A DNA stretch of 64,000 nucleotides from Lachnospiraceae bacterium (lineage in GTDB: Bacteria > Bacillota > Clostridia > Lachnospirales > Anaerotignaceae), in NCBI GenBank assembly GCA_019422065.1, contig JAHZEA010000004.1, positions 62,001-126,000 of the forward strand, given 5' to 3'. The notes under the pieces were generated by a model. The model was not told the origin of the DNA and made no database searches. It worked only from the letters and a program-made list of their open reading frames with translations. Position 1 is the stretch's first letter. The number at the start of each line of letters is the position of its first letter. Both the position numbers and the translations under genes were made by a program. This document shows, in pieces, positions 51,534 to 61,333 of this stretch.

Positions 51534-54500
51534 TGAGAAATATTACAGGAGTACTTTCGCCGCTTTCAAGCTATCAAATGCTTAAAGACGGCATATTAGG
51601 CGGAATTTCGCCTATTCAGGTAACAGGTGTTATAGACAGTCAGAATGTCCATCTTATGGCAGCTGTAGCAGAAGAAACAAATAGACCGCTGCTTATTGTG
51701 GCCGAAAACGACATTAAGGCAAGGGAAATATATGAAAACATGTATTTCTTTAATAAAAACATAGCTGTTTTTGACTCAAGAGACCTTATATTTTATAGTG
51801 CCGATGTCCACAGCCGCGAAACTGACACTAAAAGGCTTAATGTATTAAAAAAGCTTATTAATAATGAAATACAAATTGTTATAGTGCCGTCTGACGCGTA
51901 TTTTGATAAAATTATACCGCCGGATATATTAAAAGAAAGTGTTGTAACCATTACAGAAGGCAGTTCTTATAATATAGATGACATTATAAACCGACTTATA
52001 TACATGGGCTACGAAAGAGTAGAAGCCGCTGAAAGCCCGGCACAGTTTTCTCTTAGAGGTGGAATATTGGATATATATCCTACAATAGCGGATACTGCCT
52101 TTAGGGTTGAGTTTTGGGACGATGAGGTTGACTCTATTAGAACAATGGACCCGCTAACTCAAAGGTCTGTTGACAGAATTAATTCTTTTGAGATTTATCC
52201 TGTAAGTGAGTTTTTTTGTGATGCTCAGAGGCTTGAAAAAGCAACTGAAAACATGGAAAAGTCTTATAAAAAAGCCAAAAATGCTTTTGCCAAAAAGGGC
52301 ATGACCGATGAAGAGGAAAATATTGAAAGCCATGTAGGGGAGTTGATAGATAGGCTTAAAAACAAAGACGGTATTGTTTCGTCTATAGGCTGTATAAATT
52401 ATTTTTATAACGAAACCGTTAATATTTTAGGTTATATGCCGCAAAATACAATAGTTTTTTTCTGTGAAATGCAGAGAATTAAGCAAAGAGCCGAAAATTT
52501 ATTTAAAGAGTTTTCCGAAAGCATTAAAAGCCGAATGGAAAAGGGCTATATACTGCCGGAAATGGCGAATGTAATATATGACTATACTGCATCTGTTAAA
52601 ATGGCTGAAAACTATTGTGAGGTTATAATGTCATCTATAGCAGGTTCTCTGCCTGATTTTAACATAAAAAGCATTGTTGATTTTTCAGTAAGAAGCACAG
52701 AGTCTTTTAACAATAAGGTTGAGTATTTTGCTGATGAGGTTAAAAGGCTTAAAGAATCAGGGTACTGCGTACTTATTTTATCTTCGGCAGAAAGCCGCGG
52801 AGAAAGAATAGTGCGAGAGCTTTATGACTTTGGCATAGAATCGGCTTTTGTACTTAACCCTTGGGAAGTTGAATTAAAGGCAGGTACAATAACAGTATCA
52901 AGAGGAAACTTAGGTAAAGGCTTTATATACAATGACATAAAGTTTGTTGTATTTAGCGATAACGAGTTCTTTGACGAAAAAAAAGGAAAAAAAGCCAGAA
53001 AAAAGAAAAAGAATACAAAAACTATAGAAAGTTTTTCTGATTTAAAGCCGGGTGATTATGTTGTTCATTCAAGCCATGGTATAGGTGTATACAGAGGTAT
53101 TGAAAAAATAACTGTAGACGGTGTTAATAAAGACTACGTTAAAGTAAGCTATGCCGACGGCGGTAATTTATTTATACCGGCTGGTCAAATGGACTGTATA
53201 CAAAAATATATAGGCTCAGACGGAATTAAGGTTAAGCTTAATAAATTAGGCGGACAGGACTGGAACAAAACAAAGGCTAAGGTAAGAAAGTCTGTAGAAA
53301 TTTTGGCTGAAGACCTTGTAAAGCTTTATGCCAAAAGACAGGCGGCAAAAGGTTTTGTTTATTCTCCGGATAATATTTGGCAAAGGGAATTTGAGGAAAT
53401 GTTCCCTTATGACGAAACTGACGACCAGTTAAACGCTATAGACGAAGTTAAGCACGACATGGAAACAGGCCGTGTTATGGACAGACTTATATGCGGTGAT
53501 GTGGGTTACGGCAAAACCGAGGTGGCAATTAGAGCCGCATTTAAAGCTGTTCAGGACTCAAAACAGGTAGCATATCTTGTCCCTACAACTATTTTGGCGC
53601 AACAGCACTATAATACATTTGTGCAGAGAATGAAGGATTACCCTGTTAAAATAGAGCTTCTTTCAAGATTTAGAACAAGAAAACAGCAGACAGAGTCCAT
53701 TAAAAGGCTTGAAACGGGTATGAGCGATATAGTTATAGGCACTCACAGAATACTTTCAAAAGATGTTAAGTTTAAAGATTTAGGCCTTGTTATAATAGAT
53801 GAGGAACAGCGCTTTGGTGTTGCTCACAAAGAAAAGCTTAAAAACTTAAAAGAAAATCTAGATGTTCTTACTTTAACAGCTACGCCTATACCAAGAACAC
53901 TGCACATGAGCCTTTCAGGAATAAGGGACATGAGTATTCTGGAAGAGCCGCCAAGAGAAAGACGGCCTGTGCAGACTTATGTTATGGAAAATGACAGCGA
54001 GCTTATAAAAGATGCCATAAACAGGGAGCTTGCAAGAAACGGACAGGTTTATTATCTTTACAACAGGGTAGAAAGCATATCTCAGGAGGCTATGAGGATA
54101 CAAAACCTTGTTCCTGACGCAGTTGTGGCTTTTGCTCATGGCCAAATGACAGAGCGTGAGCTTGAAATAATAATGAAAGACTTTATAGAAGGCGAAATAG
54201 ATGTGCTTGTATGCACAACTATTATAGAAACTGGCCTTGACATAGGTAATGTAAATACTATGATTATACAGGATGCCGATAAAATGGGTCTTTCTCAGCT
54301 TTACCAGTTAAGGGGCAGGGTAGGCAGAACAAACAAAACGGCATATGCATACTTAATGTATAAACGGGATAAAGTATTAAATGAGGTGTCAGAAAAACGT
54401 CTTCAGACAATAAAAGAGTTTACAGAGTTTGGCTCAGGGTTTAAAATAGCTATGAGAGACTTGGAAATAAGAGGTGCTGGAAACATTCTTGGCTCTCAAC

Positions 54501-55045
54501 AGCATGGACACATGGACTCGGTAGGATATGAAATGTATTGCCGTCTTTTGGATGAGGCTGTTAAAAAGCTTCGCGGCGAAAAGGTTCAGGATGATTTTGA
54601 AACTTTAATTGATGTAAACCTTGACGCTTATATTCCGTCGTTTTATATTAAAAACGAGGAGCAGAAGCTTGAAATTTATAAAAAAATAGCTAATATATCG
54701 GGTAATGATGATTATTATGATATTCAGGAAGAAATAGAGGACAGGTACGGAAATATACCAAAAAGCGTGCAATATCTTCTTGAAATAGCATTGATTAAAA
54801 ACAGGGCACATAACCTTGATATAATTTCTGTAGTGCAAAAACCTAAGTCTGTGCTTATAAGCTTTAGAGGCGATGCAGATATAGACCCTGCCAAAATTAC
54901 AGCGGCAGTAATTAAAAAACCGCTTAAATATATGTTTACAGCAGCTACAAACCCATATATTACTGTTAAAATAAATGAAAATGATAAAAAAGAAGTGCTC
55001 AATATAATAGATGAGGCTTTAAGCGATATTGAAAGCGCACAATGA
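51533..55045 (+). CDS. mfd: Transcription-repair coupling factor
   Basis: DNA translocase that removes stalled RNA polymerase and recruits UvrA to lesions. The 1170-aa protein has N-terminal UvrB-like domains (about 1-350), the CarD-like RNA-polymerase interaction domain (about 500-560: DLKPGDYVVHSSHGIGVYRG), and the superfamily 2 helicase with Walker A GDVGYGKTE (655-663) and DEEQ box (756-759). The TRG motif and the C-terminal TRCF domain follow (about 1000-1150). Length and order are standard. It is coupled to pth upstream and followed after 16 bp by a foldase gene. Confidence 0.97.
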   Translation: MRNITGVLSPLSSYQMLKDGILGGISPIQVTGVIDSQNVHLMAAVAEETNRPLLIVAENDIKAREIYENMYFFNKNIAVFDSRDLIFYSADVHSRETDTKRLNVLKKLINNEIQIVIVPSDAYFDKIIPPDILKESVVTITEGSSYNIDDIINRLIYMGYERVEAAESPAQFSLRGGILDIYPTIADTAFRVEFWDDEVDSIRTMDPLTQRSVDRINSFEIYPVSEFFCDAQRLEKATENMEKSYKKAKNAFAKKGMTDEEENIESHVGELIDRLKNKDGIVSSIGCINYFYNETVNILGYMPQNTIVFFCEMQRIKQRAENLFKEFSESIKSRMEKGYILPEMANVIYDYTASVKMAENYCEVIMSSIAGSLPDFNIKSIVDFSVRSTESFNNKVEYFADEVKRLKESGYCVLILSSAESRGERIVRELYDFGIESAFVLNPWEVELKAGTITVSRGNLGKGFIYNDIKFVVFSDNEFFDEKKGKKARKKKKNTKTIESFSDLKPGDYVVHSSHGIGVYRGIEKITVDGVNKDYVKVSYADGGNLFIPAGQMDCIQKYIGSDGIKVKLNKLGGQDWNKTKAKVRKSVEILAEDLVKLYAKRQAAKGFVYSPDNIWQREFEEMFPYDETDDQLNAIDEVKHDMETGRVMDRLICGDVGYGKTEVAIRAAFKAVQDSKQVAYLVPTTILAQQHYNTFVQRMKDYPVKIELLSRFRTRKQQTESIKRLETGMSDIVIGTHRILSKDVKFKDLGLVIIDEEQRFGVAHKEKLKNLKENLDVLTLTATPIPRTLHMSLSGIRDMSILEEPPRERRPVQTYVMENDSELIKDAINRELARNGQVYYLYNRVESISQEAMRIQNLVPDAVVAFAHGQMTERELEIIMKDFIEGEIDVLVCTTIIETGLDIGNVNTMIIQDADKMGLSQLYQLRGRVGRTNKTAYAYLMYKRDKVLNEVSEKRLQTIKEFTEFGSGFKIAMRDLEIRGAGNILGSQQHGHMDSVGYEMYCRLLDEAVKKLRGEKVQDDFETLIDVNLDAYIPSFYIKNEEQKLEIYKKIANISGNDDYYDIQEEIEDRYGNIPKSVQYLLEIALIKNRAHNLDIISVVQKPKSVLISFRGDADIDPAKITAAVIKKPLKYMFTAATNPYITVKINENDKKEVLNIIDEALSDIESAQ

Positions 55046-55061
55046 AAAGCGGTGATTTGTT

Positions 55062-56006
55062 TTGTCTAAACTTAAGTTAATATTTATAACTCTAATCTCA
55101 TTTATACTGTGTTTTGCCGCTTTTACTGGCTGTAATACAGATACCGGTTTAAAAAGTGATTATTTGATTACCATTGACGGCAAAGGCATAAGCAAGGACG
55201 AATACTTGGTATATCTTAACGAGGCTGTTAAAAACTTTGAAAAAATAGGCGGTACTGATATTTGGGATACGGACTTTGACGGTAAATCAGCCTTTGATAC
55301 AGCTAAAGAAAGTGCTTTAAGCTCTTTAAAAATGGTTAAGCTTACCATTATGAGGGCTGAGAAAAACGGCGTTAGCCTTAGTGATGAGGAGATAGCATCT
55401 TCTAAAGAAGAAGCAAAAAGTTATTTTGAGCAGTATAACGGATTTGTATCTTTAGATGTAATAGAGCAGGTAATGGAGGAAAAAGCCCTCTATAACAAAA
55501 CCCGTGAGAAAATATTAAGCGAATATTCTGTAGGTATGTCCGGCTTTGAAGAATTTTTAAAGGAGTTTAAAGAGGAGTTTACTGAAATAACTTATTCTGT
55601 TATTTATACACAAAACATTGAAACAGCACAGGAAGTTATAAATAAAGCTTCACAGGGTACTGATTTTAATACTCTACTTGAGGAATATAAATCCGATAAT
55701 AATATTTATAGTTTAACAGATGAGCTTTCAAATATCAGTGGCTTATTGCCGGATACAGAAAACATAAAAAGCGGAACAACAGCCGGGCCTATAGAAACTG
55801 ATAAAGGTTATGCAGTTTATTACATTGAAGATATAAAGACAGCTAACGAAGAGGATATTAGACAAAACGCTGAGAAGTCATATGAGGAAAGAGAAAAAAA
55901 CAAAGTTTTTGAAAATCTTTTGTCTACTTGGGAAAAAGAAACTAAAATAGAAATAAATAGTGATATTTGGAACAGCATAACAAAAGATAATATTGACACA
56001 GAATGA
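55062..56006 (+). CDS. PrsA/SurA-like peptidyl-prolyl isomerase lipoprotein
   Basis: 314-aa surface lipoprotein. The signal ends in AFTGC (Cys at about 23). An N-terminal SurA_N-like chaperone segment (ITIDGKGISKDEYLVYLNEAV) is followed by a parvulin-type PPIase region (about 175-265: TYSVIYTQNIETAQEVINKA, ETDKGYAVYYIEDIK). The parvulin signature is weak and some active-site residues are not obvious, so a chaperone role is possible. The start is TTG 55062 with a modest SD. It lies 16 bp after mfd, the conserved position for this gene in Clostridia; spoVT, which usually follows, is absent here. Confidence 0.82.
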   Translation: MSKLKLIFITLISFILCFAAFTGCNTDTGLKSDYLITIDGKGISKDEYLVYLNEAVKNFEKIGGTDIWDTDFDGKSAFDTAKESALSSLKMVKLTIMRAEKNGVSLSDEEIASSKEEAKSYFEQYNGFVSLDVIEQVMEEKALYNKTREKILSEYSVGMSGFEEFLKEFKEEFTEITYSVIYTQNIETAQEVINKASQGTDFNTLLEEYKSDNNIYSLTDELSNISGLLPDTENIKSGTTAGPIETDKGYAVYYIEDIKTANEEDIRQNAEKSYEEREKNKVFENLLSTWEKETKIEINSDIWNSITKDNIDTE

Positions 56007-56056
56007 TTTTTGGTATAAAATGAATTTCAGTCGAATTAAATAGTATTTTATTTTAT

Positions 56057-56088
56057 GGGGCACACCACCACGGGTGTGGCCCCTTTTT
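56057..56088 (+). terminator. Terminator of the pth-mfd-foldase operon
   Basis: GGGGCACACC (56057-56066) pairs with GGTGTGGCCCC (56073-56083) with one bulged G, then T5. It carries none of the TPP riboswitch consensus. Confidence 0.85.
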
Positions 56089-56173
56089 GCTTTAAATTCG
56101 GCAAAAAACCGCTTTTTCATTAAGTTAGGCGGTATTGGCAATAATATATTTTATTTTTACGGAGGGATTTTTA

Positions 56174-56674
56174 ATGAAAATCAGCACTAAAAAACTTGTT
56201 TTAACAGCAGTGTGGGCAGCTGTTGGTTATGTACTTACGCCTATATTCAGAATACCGGGTTGGGCGGCACCTATGCAGCATCTTATTAATGTTTCGGGTG
56301 TTGTAATACTTGGCCCTGTTTATGGCTTTGCCTGCTCAACACTTCTTACAGTTATGAAGCTTGTACTTATGGGAGAGGATTTGTTCTCTATTCCGGGCGG
56401 ATTAATAGGTGCTTTTCTTGCGGCTGTTATGTTTGCCAAAACTAAAAACATGTATTTGGCTGCTGTAGGTGAAGTATTTGGAACAGGTATTTTAGGAGCT
56501 ATGTGTTCTTATCCTCTTTCAGCTTTTTATTACGGCAATGCGGGAGTTTCACTTTTTACATACATACCGGCGTTTCTTTTAAGTACATGTTTTGGAACAG
56601 CCTGCGCTCTTGTTCTTCTTAAGTTTATGGCAAAGAGCGGACTGCTCTCTAAATTACAAGAGGAGGCAAAATAA
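56174..56674 (+). CDS. thiW: ThiW-type ECF transporter S component
   Basis: 166-aa polytopic membrane protein (about five helices), the substrate-binding component of an energy-coupling-factor importer for a thiamine precursor, probably hydroxyethylthiazole. Typical features are KLVLTAVWAAVGYVLTPIF, GWAAPMQHLINVSGVVILGP and MGEDLFSIPGGLIGAFLA. ATG 56174 follows CGGAGGG; longer frames lack an RBS. Its stop abuts the thiM start. The shared energizing module (EcfA/EcfT) is elsewhere. Confidence 0.9.
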   Translation: MKISTKKLVLTAVWAAVGYVLTPIFRIPGWAAPMQHLINVSGVVILGPVYGFACSTLLTVMKLVLMGEDLFSIPGGLIGAFLAAVMFAKTKNMYLAAVGEVFGTGILGAMCSYPLSAFYYGNAGVSLFTYIPAFLLSTCFGTACALVLLKFMAKSGLLSKLQEEAK

Positions 56675-57514
56675 ATGACAATTTTTGAAAAAGCAGATAA
56701 AATATTTGAAAATAACAACAAAGTAGCACCTGTTATGCACAATATATCAAATATTGTTACAGCTAACGATTGCGCTAATATAACACTTGCATGCGGCGGT
56801 TCACCAACAATGGCTCAGCACCCGGATGAGGTAGAAGAAATAACAAGTGCCTGCAACGGTTTTGTTATTAACATGGGAAATATTGAGGAAGGCCTTGTAG
56901 AGGCTATGTTAAGAGCCGGAAAGCGCAGCAATGAGTTAAATCATCCTGTTGTTTTAGACCCAGTAGGTGCTGGGGCAGCTAAAGCAAGAAATGATGTGCT
57001 TTTTAAGCTTTTGGATAACATTAAGTTTTCGGTAATAAGAGGTAATATTTCCGAAATTAAATTTTTGGCAACAGGCAGCGGCTCTGCTAAAGGTGTAGAT
57101 GCTGACGAAGCCGACAAGGTTACAAGTGACAATATAGATTCTGTTATAGAATTCAGCAAAAAATTAAGTGCTAAAACAGGCGCAGTTATTGCCATAAGCG
57201 GTGAAATTGATATAATATCAGATAAGGACACTGCTTATGTAATTAAAAACGGACATGCTGTAATGTCTAAGGTTACAGGAACAGGCTGTATGCTCTCAAG
57301 TGTATTGGGTGTATTTTCTGCCACTAACCCTGATAATATTCTTGATGCCTGCGCTGTTGCTGTAGCATCTTACGGCTATGCCGGTGAGCTTGCCTACAAA
57401 AAAATGGTTGAAAACAATGCCGGCACATCATCTTTCCGCATGTACCTTATTGATTATATGAGCAATATGACTGCTGATATATTTAGGGAGGGTGCTAAAA
57501 TTGAAGTTAGATAA
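56675..57514 (+). CDS. thiM: Hydroxyethylthiazole kinase
   Basis: Phosphorylates the thiazole alcohol for salvage. The 279-aa ribokinase-like protein has PVMHNISNIVTANDCANITLACGGSPTMA (about 19-47, in parts), VLDPVGAGAAKARN, IRGNISEI, and the anion-hole/catalytic GTGCMLSSVLG (about 200-210). It starts immediately after the thiW stop with GAGGAGG upstream and overlaps thiE, so the operon imports and phosphorylates thiazole. Confidence 0.96.
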   Translation: MTIFEKADKIFENNNKVAPVMHNISNIVTANDCANITLACGGSPTMAQHPDEVEEITSACNGFVINMGNIEEGLVEAMLRAGKRSNELNHPVVLDPVGAGAAKARNDVLFKLLDNIKFSVIRGNISEIKFLATGSGSAKGVDADEADKVTSDNIDSVIEFSKKLSAKTGAVIAISGEIDIISDKDTAYVIKNGHAVMSKVTGTGCMLSSVLGVFSATNPDNILDACAVAVASYGYAGELAYKKMVENNAGTSSFRMYLIDYMSNMTADIFREGAKIEVR

Positions 57515-58139
57515 ATCATCAATGCTGCTTTACGCTGTTACTGATAGTTCTTGGTTAAACGGAAGAAGCCTTGCTCAGGACGTAGAGGACGTTTTAAAGG
57601 CCGGAGCTACTTTTATTCAGCTTAGAGAAAAAAACGCCGATTATGACCAGATGTTAAAGCTAGCAAAAGAAATAAAGGCTCTTACTGATAAATACCATGT
57701 ACCTTTTGTAATTGATGACAATATTGATGTTGCCGTTGCAGTAGATGCCGACGGAGTACATGTAGGCCAAAGTGACACAGAGGCTAAAAAGGCAAGAGAA
57801 ATACTTGGCGAAAACAAAATAGTAGGCGTTTCTGCCGGAAACCTTAAGGAAGCCATTGAAGCTGAGAAAAACGGCGCCGACTATATAGGCATAGGCGCTA
57901 TGTTCCCTACAGATACCAAAAAAGACCATACGGATATAACCTTTGAACAAGCAAAAGAAATAACAGAAGCTGTTAATATTCCTGTTGTGGCTATAGGCGG
58001 AATTAATAAAAACAATATTCTTCAGCTTAAAGGAACAGGCGTAGACGGAGTTGCAGTTATTTCTGCTATATTTGCTCAGGATGACAGGTATAAAGCCGCT
58101 AAAGAGCTTTTAGAGCTTTCAAAGGAAATAGTAAAATGA
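57501..58139 (+). CDS. thiE: Thiamine-phosphate synthase
   Basis: Joins hydroxymethylpyrimidine diphosphate and thiazole phosphate to thiamine monophosphate. The 212-aa TIM barrel shows FIQLREKNADYDQMLKLAKE, FVIDDNIDVAVAVDADGVHVGQSD, VGVSAGNLKEAIEAEKNGADYIGIGAMFPTDTKKDH (in parts) and VAIGGINKNNI. GTG 57492 is in the SD; TTG 57501, 9 nt after GGAGG, is the likely start. It overlaps thiM by 14 bp and the HAD gene by 4 bp (ATGA). Confidence 0.95.
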   Translation: MKLDKSSMLLYAVTDSSWLNGRSLAQDVEDVLKAGATFIQLREKNADYDQMLKLAKEIKALTDKYHVPFVIDDNIDVAVAVDADGVHVGQSDTEAKKAREILGENKIVGVSAGNLKEAIEAEKNGADYIGIGAMFPTDTKKDHTDITFEQAKEITEAVNIPVVAIGGINKNNILQLKGTGVDGVAVISAIFAQDDRYKAAKELLELSKEIVK

Positions 58140-58786
58140 GAGATTTAAAAGAATTTGAAAATTATATTTTCGATTTAGACGGAACTCTTATTGATTCTAT
58201 GTCGGTTTGGGATAATATAGGCTATGATTTTCTTTTGTCTAAAGGCATTAATCCGCCGGATGATTTGAATGACAGGCTCAAAACAATGTCTTTTGAAGAA
58301 GCGGCTGAGTATTTTATAAAAGAACTTAAACTTGATATGCCTGTGCCCGATATAATTAAAGGCGTTACAGAAACAGCGGCAGACAAATACCGTTATGACA
58401 TACCTCTTAAGCCATATGCTTTTGACTTTATTAAAAAAAGTGCAAACGAAAATAAAAGAATGTGCATTTTAACTGCTTCTGAGGAATACTATGTTGTACC
58501 TCTTTTAAAAAGGCTTAATATAGACGGATATTTTGAAAAGCTTATAACTTGTACCAATATTTCAATGAGCAAAAGCTCTTTTGAAATATATCAAAAAGCC
58601 GCGGAAGTTATGGACTTTGACAAAGAAAAAACTGCTGTTTTTGAAGACGCATATCATGGAATAGTTAATTCAAAAAAAGCCGGTTTTTATACAGTTGGTG
58701 TTTACGACAGCAAGGAAGAAGAAAACATAAACGAAATTAAAAAAATATCCGACATATTTATAATGTCTTTTAAAGAATTACTTTAA
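58136..58786 (+). CDS. HAD hydrolase, beta-phosphoglucomutase-like subfamily
   Basis: 216-aa haloacid-dehalogenase-type phosphatase. Motif I is FDLDGTLIDS (about 12-21, the first Asp being the nucleophile), followed by a helical cap (about 25-90), motif II LTAS, motif III lysine near ISMSKSSFEIY and motif IV FEDAYHG. Its start overlaps the thiE stop, so it is part of the thiamine operon. A role as thiamine-monophosphate or related phosphatase is a reasonable inference from position, not from sequence. Confidence 0.9.
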   Translation: MRDLKEFENYIFDLDGTLIDSMSVWDNIGYDFLLSKGINPPDDLNDRLKTMSFEEAAEYFIKELKLDMPVPDIIKGVTETAADKYRYDIPLKPYAFDFIKKSANENKRMCILTASEEYYVVPLLKRLNIDGYFEKLITCTNISMSKSSFEIYQKAAEVMDFDKEKTAVFEDAYHGIVNSKKAGFYTVGVYDSKEEENINEIKKISDIFIMSFKELL

Positions 58787-58794
58787 TAATAAAA

Positions 58795-58836
58795 AATACC
58801 CTGCACAGTAATTTAATACGGCAGGGTATTTTTGTT
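58795..58836. terminator. Bidirectional terminator between thi and ser operons
   Basis: AATACCCTGC (58795-58804) pairs perfectly with GCAGGGTATT (58821-58830). T-runs follow on both strands. Confidence 0.88.
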
Positions 58837-58840
58837 TTAT

Positions 58841-60073
58841 TTAGAATTTGTGTATAAATAAACCGCTTCTAAGCTTTGGCTCAAACCATGTGGATTTAGG
58901 CGGCATTATTTTGTTTTCATCTGCTACAGCAAAAAGCTGGTTTATAGATGTAGGGTAAAGGGCAAAAGCAACTTTTGCCTGACCTGTTATAACAAGCCTT
59001 TCAAGCTGTGATATACTGTTTTTGCCTCCGCAGAAACTTATTCGGCTGTCTGTGCGCATGTTTTTAATACCAAGAATAGGGGATAAAATGTTGTTGTATA
59101 TTACAGATACATCAAGACCTTCCACAGTGTCATCAGGTACAGTGCCTTCAGCAGCTGTAAGTATATACCAGCGGTTGCTGTAGAACATTCCAAACTGTCC
59201 CTGCATAAAAGGTGCAAATGGACCGTTTTTGGTATATGGCATTATATAAAACTTTTCTGAAATTTTCTCGAAAAATTCATTTTCACTTAAGCCGTTTAAA
59301 TCTTTAACTACACGATGATAGCCAAGTATTGTAAGTTCATTATCAGGAAATAGTACTGAAAGATAATGTGATGCGCTTTCTGTAACTGTGCCGTTTTCTT
59401 TCATTTCGGTATAGACATCAGCGGCGGCGGCATTTCTATGATGACCGTCGGCTATATAAAGGTTAGGCACTTCTGCAAATTTATTCTGCAAAAGAGCTAT
59501 TGTATTTTCATCTTTAATTACCCAAACAGTATGGCGTACATTGTCATCAGTTGTAAAATCATATTCAGGCGTATTTTGTGTTTCATTATTTATTATTTCT
59601 GTTATATCATTGTTTTGACGGTAAGCCATAAATATGGGACCAGTGTGGGCACTGCATGCTTTAATATGCTCTGCACGGTCTTTTTCTTTTTCAGGACGTG
59701 TAAGCTCATGTTTTTTAATAGTGCCATTTAAATATTCCTCAACAAGTGTGCAGCAAACTATTCCTGTTTGTGAGTGTCCGTTTGTTTCCAAACGGTATAT
59801 ATAAAGGTAAGGTTTTTCATCCTGAAATAAAATTCCGTCAGAAATCATTTTATTTAAGTTTTCAGCGGCCTTTTTGTAAACTTCAGGAGAATACAGGTCG
59901 TTTATGTTTTCTGAATCTATTTCAGCTTTATCAACATGTAAAAAGGAATATGGATTATCTTTTGTTAAAGCTTTTGCTTCTTGAGAGTTTAAAACATCAT
60001 AAGGCGGTGCGGCTACAAGGCTTTCTTTGCCTTTAGATGGTCTAAACGCCTTAAAAGGCAGTATTGTGGCCAT
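58841..60073 (-). CDS. DUF1015 family protein
   Basis: 410-aa cytosolic protein of the DUF1015 family. Diagnostic parts are the N-terminal PFKAFRPSKGKESLVAAPPYDVLN (about 5-28, in parts), ELTRPEKEKDRAEH, and YIADGHHRNAAA (about 206-217), whose conserved D-G-H-H-R suggests an enzyme active site or metal/phosphate site. It is the last gene behind serC and serA, an association seen repeatedly in Clostridia, so a job in serine or phosphoserine metabolism is likely. The reaction is unknown to me. A hairpin at 60101 between serA and this gene could reduce read-through. SD GGAGG is 9-10 nt before the ATG. Confidence 0.88.
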   Translation of the reverse strand: MATILPFKAFRPSKGKESLVAAPPYDVLNSQEAKALTKDNPYSFLHVDKAEIDSENINDLYSPEVYKKAAENLNKMISDGILFQDEKPYLYIYRLETNGHSQTGIVCCTLVEEYLNGTIKKHELTRPEKEKDRAEHIKACSAHTGPIFMAYRQNNDITEIINNETQNTPEYDFTTDDNVRHTVWVIKDENTIALLQNKFAEVPNLYIADGHHRNAAAADVYTEMKENGTVTESASHYLSVLFPDNELTILGYHRVVKDLNGLSENEFFEKISEKFYIMPYTKNGPFAPFMQGQFGMFYSNRWYILTAAEGTVPDDTVEGLDVSVIYNNILSPILGIKNMRTDSRISFCGGKNSISQLERLVITGQAKVAFALYPTSINQLFAVADENKIMPPKSTWFEPKLRSGLFIHKF

Positions 60074-60093
60074 TATTAATTACCTCCGTTTAA

Positions 60094-60121
60094 AATAACA
60101 GCGCGGATAATAAGTCCGCGC
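60094..60121 (-). terminator. Hairpin between serA and the DUF1015 gene
   Basis: Perfect 7-bp minus-strand stem GCGCGGA (60121-60115) / TCCGCGC (60107-60101), then TGTTTTAA. A weak terminator or attenuator inside the operon. Confidence 0.65.
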
Positions 60122-60152
60122 CATTGAATTTTTAATTGATTTATATTGCTTT

Positions 60153-61328
60153 TTATTTTTCTCTTACTATTCTTGATTTTACAACGCCTTTTAATTCTTT
60201 AAGTTCTTTAAGAAGGCTGTCGTGTTTATCGCCAAGTGAGTCGAAATCTATAATAGTATATGCCCAGTTGCCTTTGCTCTTATTAATCATGTTATCAATA
60301 TTAAGGTTTTCTTTTGCAAATATAGCTGTTATTGAACCTACCATGTTAGGAATGTTTTTATGAGCTATTGTAACCCTTGCTTTGCCTGTGTAAGGAGCCT
60401 CGCAGTTAGGGAAGTTAACTGAGTTTTTAATATTGCCGTATTCAATGTATTCTTTAAGCTCAAGAGAAGCCATAACAGCACAGTTTTCTTCTGACTCAGG
60501 TGTTGAAGCGCCAAGATGAGGAAGTGTAATTACGTTTTCTTTTCCAAGAAGTTCTTCAGCAGCAAAGTCTGTAACATATTTGCTTAAAATGCCTTCATCA
60601 AGAGCAGCAGCTACAGCAGCAGGGTCTACAAGTCCGCCACGAGCAAGGTTTATAAGACGAGCGCCTGTTTTGAATTTTTTAAGAAGCTCGGCATTAATCA
60701 TATTTTTTGTTGAGTCATTCTGAGGAACGTGGATTGTTACATAATCGCTCTGTGTAACAACTTCTTCTACGCTTTTAGCCAGTTCTACTTGGCCTGAAAT
60801 ATGCCATGCAGAATGAACTGAAAGGAATGGGTCATAACCTATAACTTCCATACCAAGAGCAAGAGCAGCATTTGCTACAAGTACGCCTATAGCGCCAAGA
60901 CCGATTACACCTAATTTTTTGCCTGTAATTTCAGGACCAGCAAATTTCTTTTTGCCGCCTTCAACAAGTTTATCCATGTCAGGCTGACCTTTAAGTGTTT
61001 TTGTCCACTCAGCGGCTTCTGTTATTTTTCTTGAAGAAATAAGAAGAGCAGCTAAAACAAGCTCTTTAACAGCATTTGCATTTGCGCCAGGTGTATTAAA
61101 TACTACAACGCCTTTTTCGGCACATTTCTCAACAGGAATGTTGTTTGTACCGGCACCGGCTCTTGCTATACATAAAAGTGATTCCGGAATATTGTAGTCG
61201 TGCATATCGGCGCTTCTAACAATTATTCCGTCTGGATTTTCAAAGTCTGATGATACTTTAAACTCCTCTGGTGGAAGTTTGGCTAAGCCTTTTGGTGAAA
61301 TGGCATTAAGTGTTAATATATCATACAT
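60153..61328 (-). CDS. serA: D-3-phosphoglycerate dehydrogenase
   Basis: First enzyme of the phosphorylated serine pathway. The 391-aa protein has ARAGAGTNNIPVEKC with the substrate-binding region, NTPGANANAVKELVLAALL, the NAD site LGVIGLGAIGVLVANAALALG (about 139-158, in part), LINLARGGLVD with the catalytic Arg, and LPHLGASTPESEENC with the catalytic His. A C-terminal ACT domain (about 318-391) suggests allosteric control by serine. SD AAAGGAGCG is upstream of the ATG. A 112-aa membrane-protein gene lies between it and serC. Confidence 0.96.
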   Translation of the reverse strand: MYDILTLNAISPKGLAKLPPEEFKVSSDFENPDGIIVRSADMHDYNIPESLLCIARAGAGTNNIPVEKCAEKGVVVFNTPGANANAVKELVLAALLISSRKITEAAEWTKTLKGQPDMDKLVEGGKKKFAGPEITGKKLGVIGLGAIGVLVANAALALGMEVIGYDPFLSVHSAWHISGQVELAKSVEEVVTQSDYVTIHVPQNDSTKNMINAELLKKFKTGARLINLARGGLVDPAAVAAALDEGILSKYVTDFAAEELLGKENVITLPHLGASTPESEENCAVMASLELKEYIEYGNIKNSVNFPNCEAPYTGKARVTIAHKNIPNMVGSITAIFAKENLNIDNMINKSKGNWAYTIIDFDSLGDKHDSLLKELKELKGVVKSRIVREK

Positions 61329-61333
61329 TTTAT

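Noticed and set aside
56007..56173. Possible TPP riboswitch before thiW
   Set aside because: The GGGGCACACC hairpin looks suggestive at first, but it is a simple terminator and the TPP consensus loops are missing.
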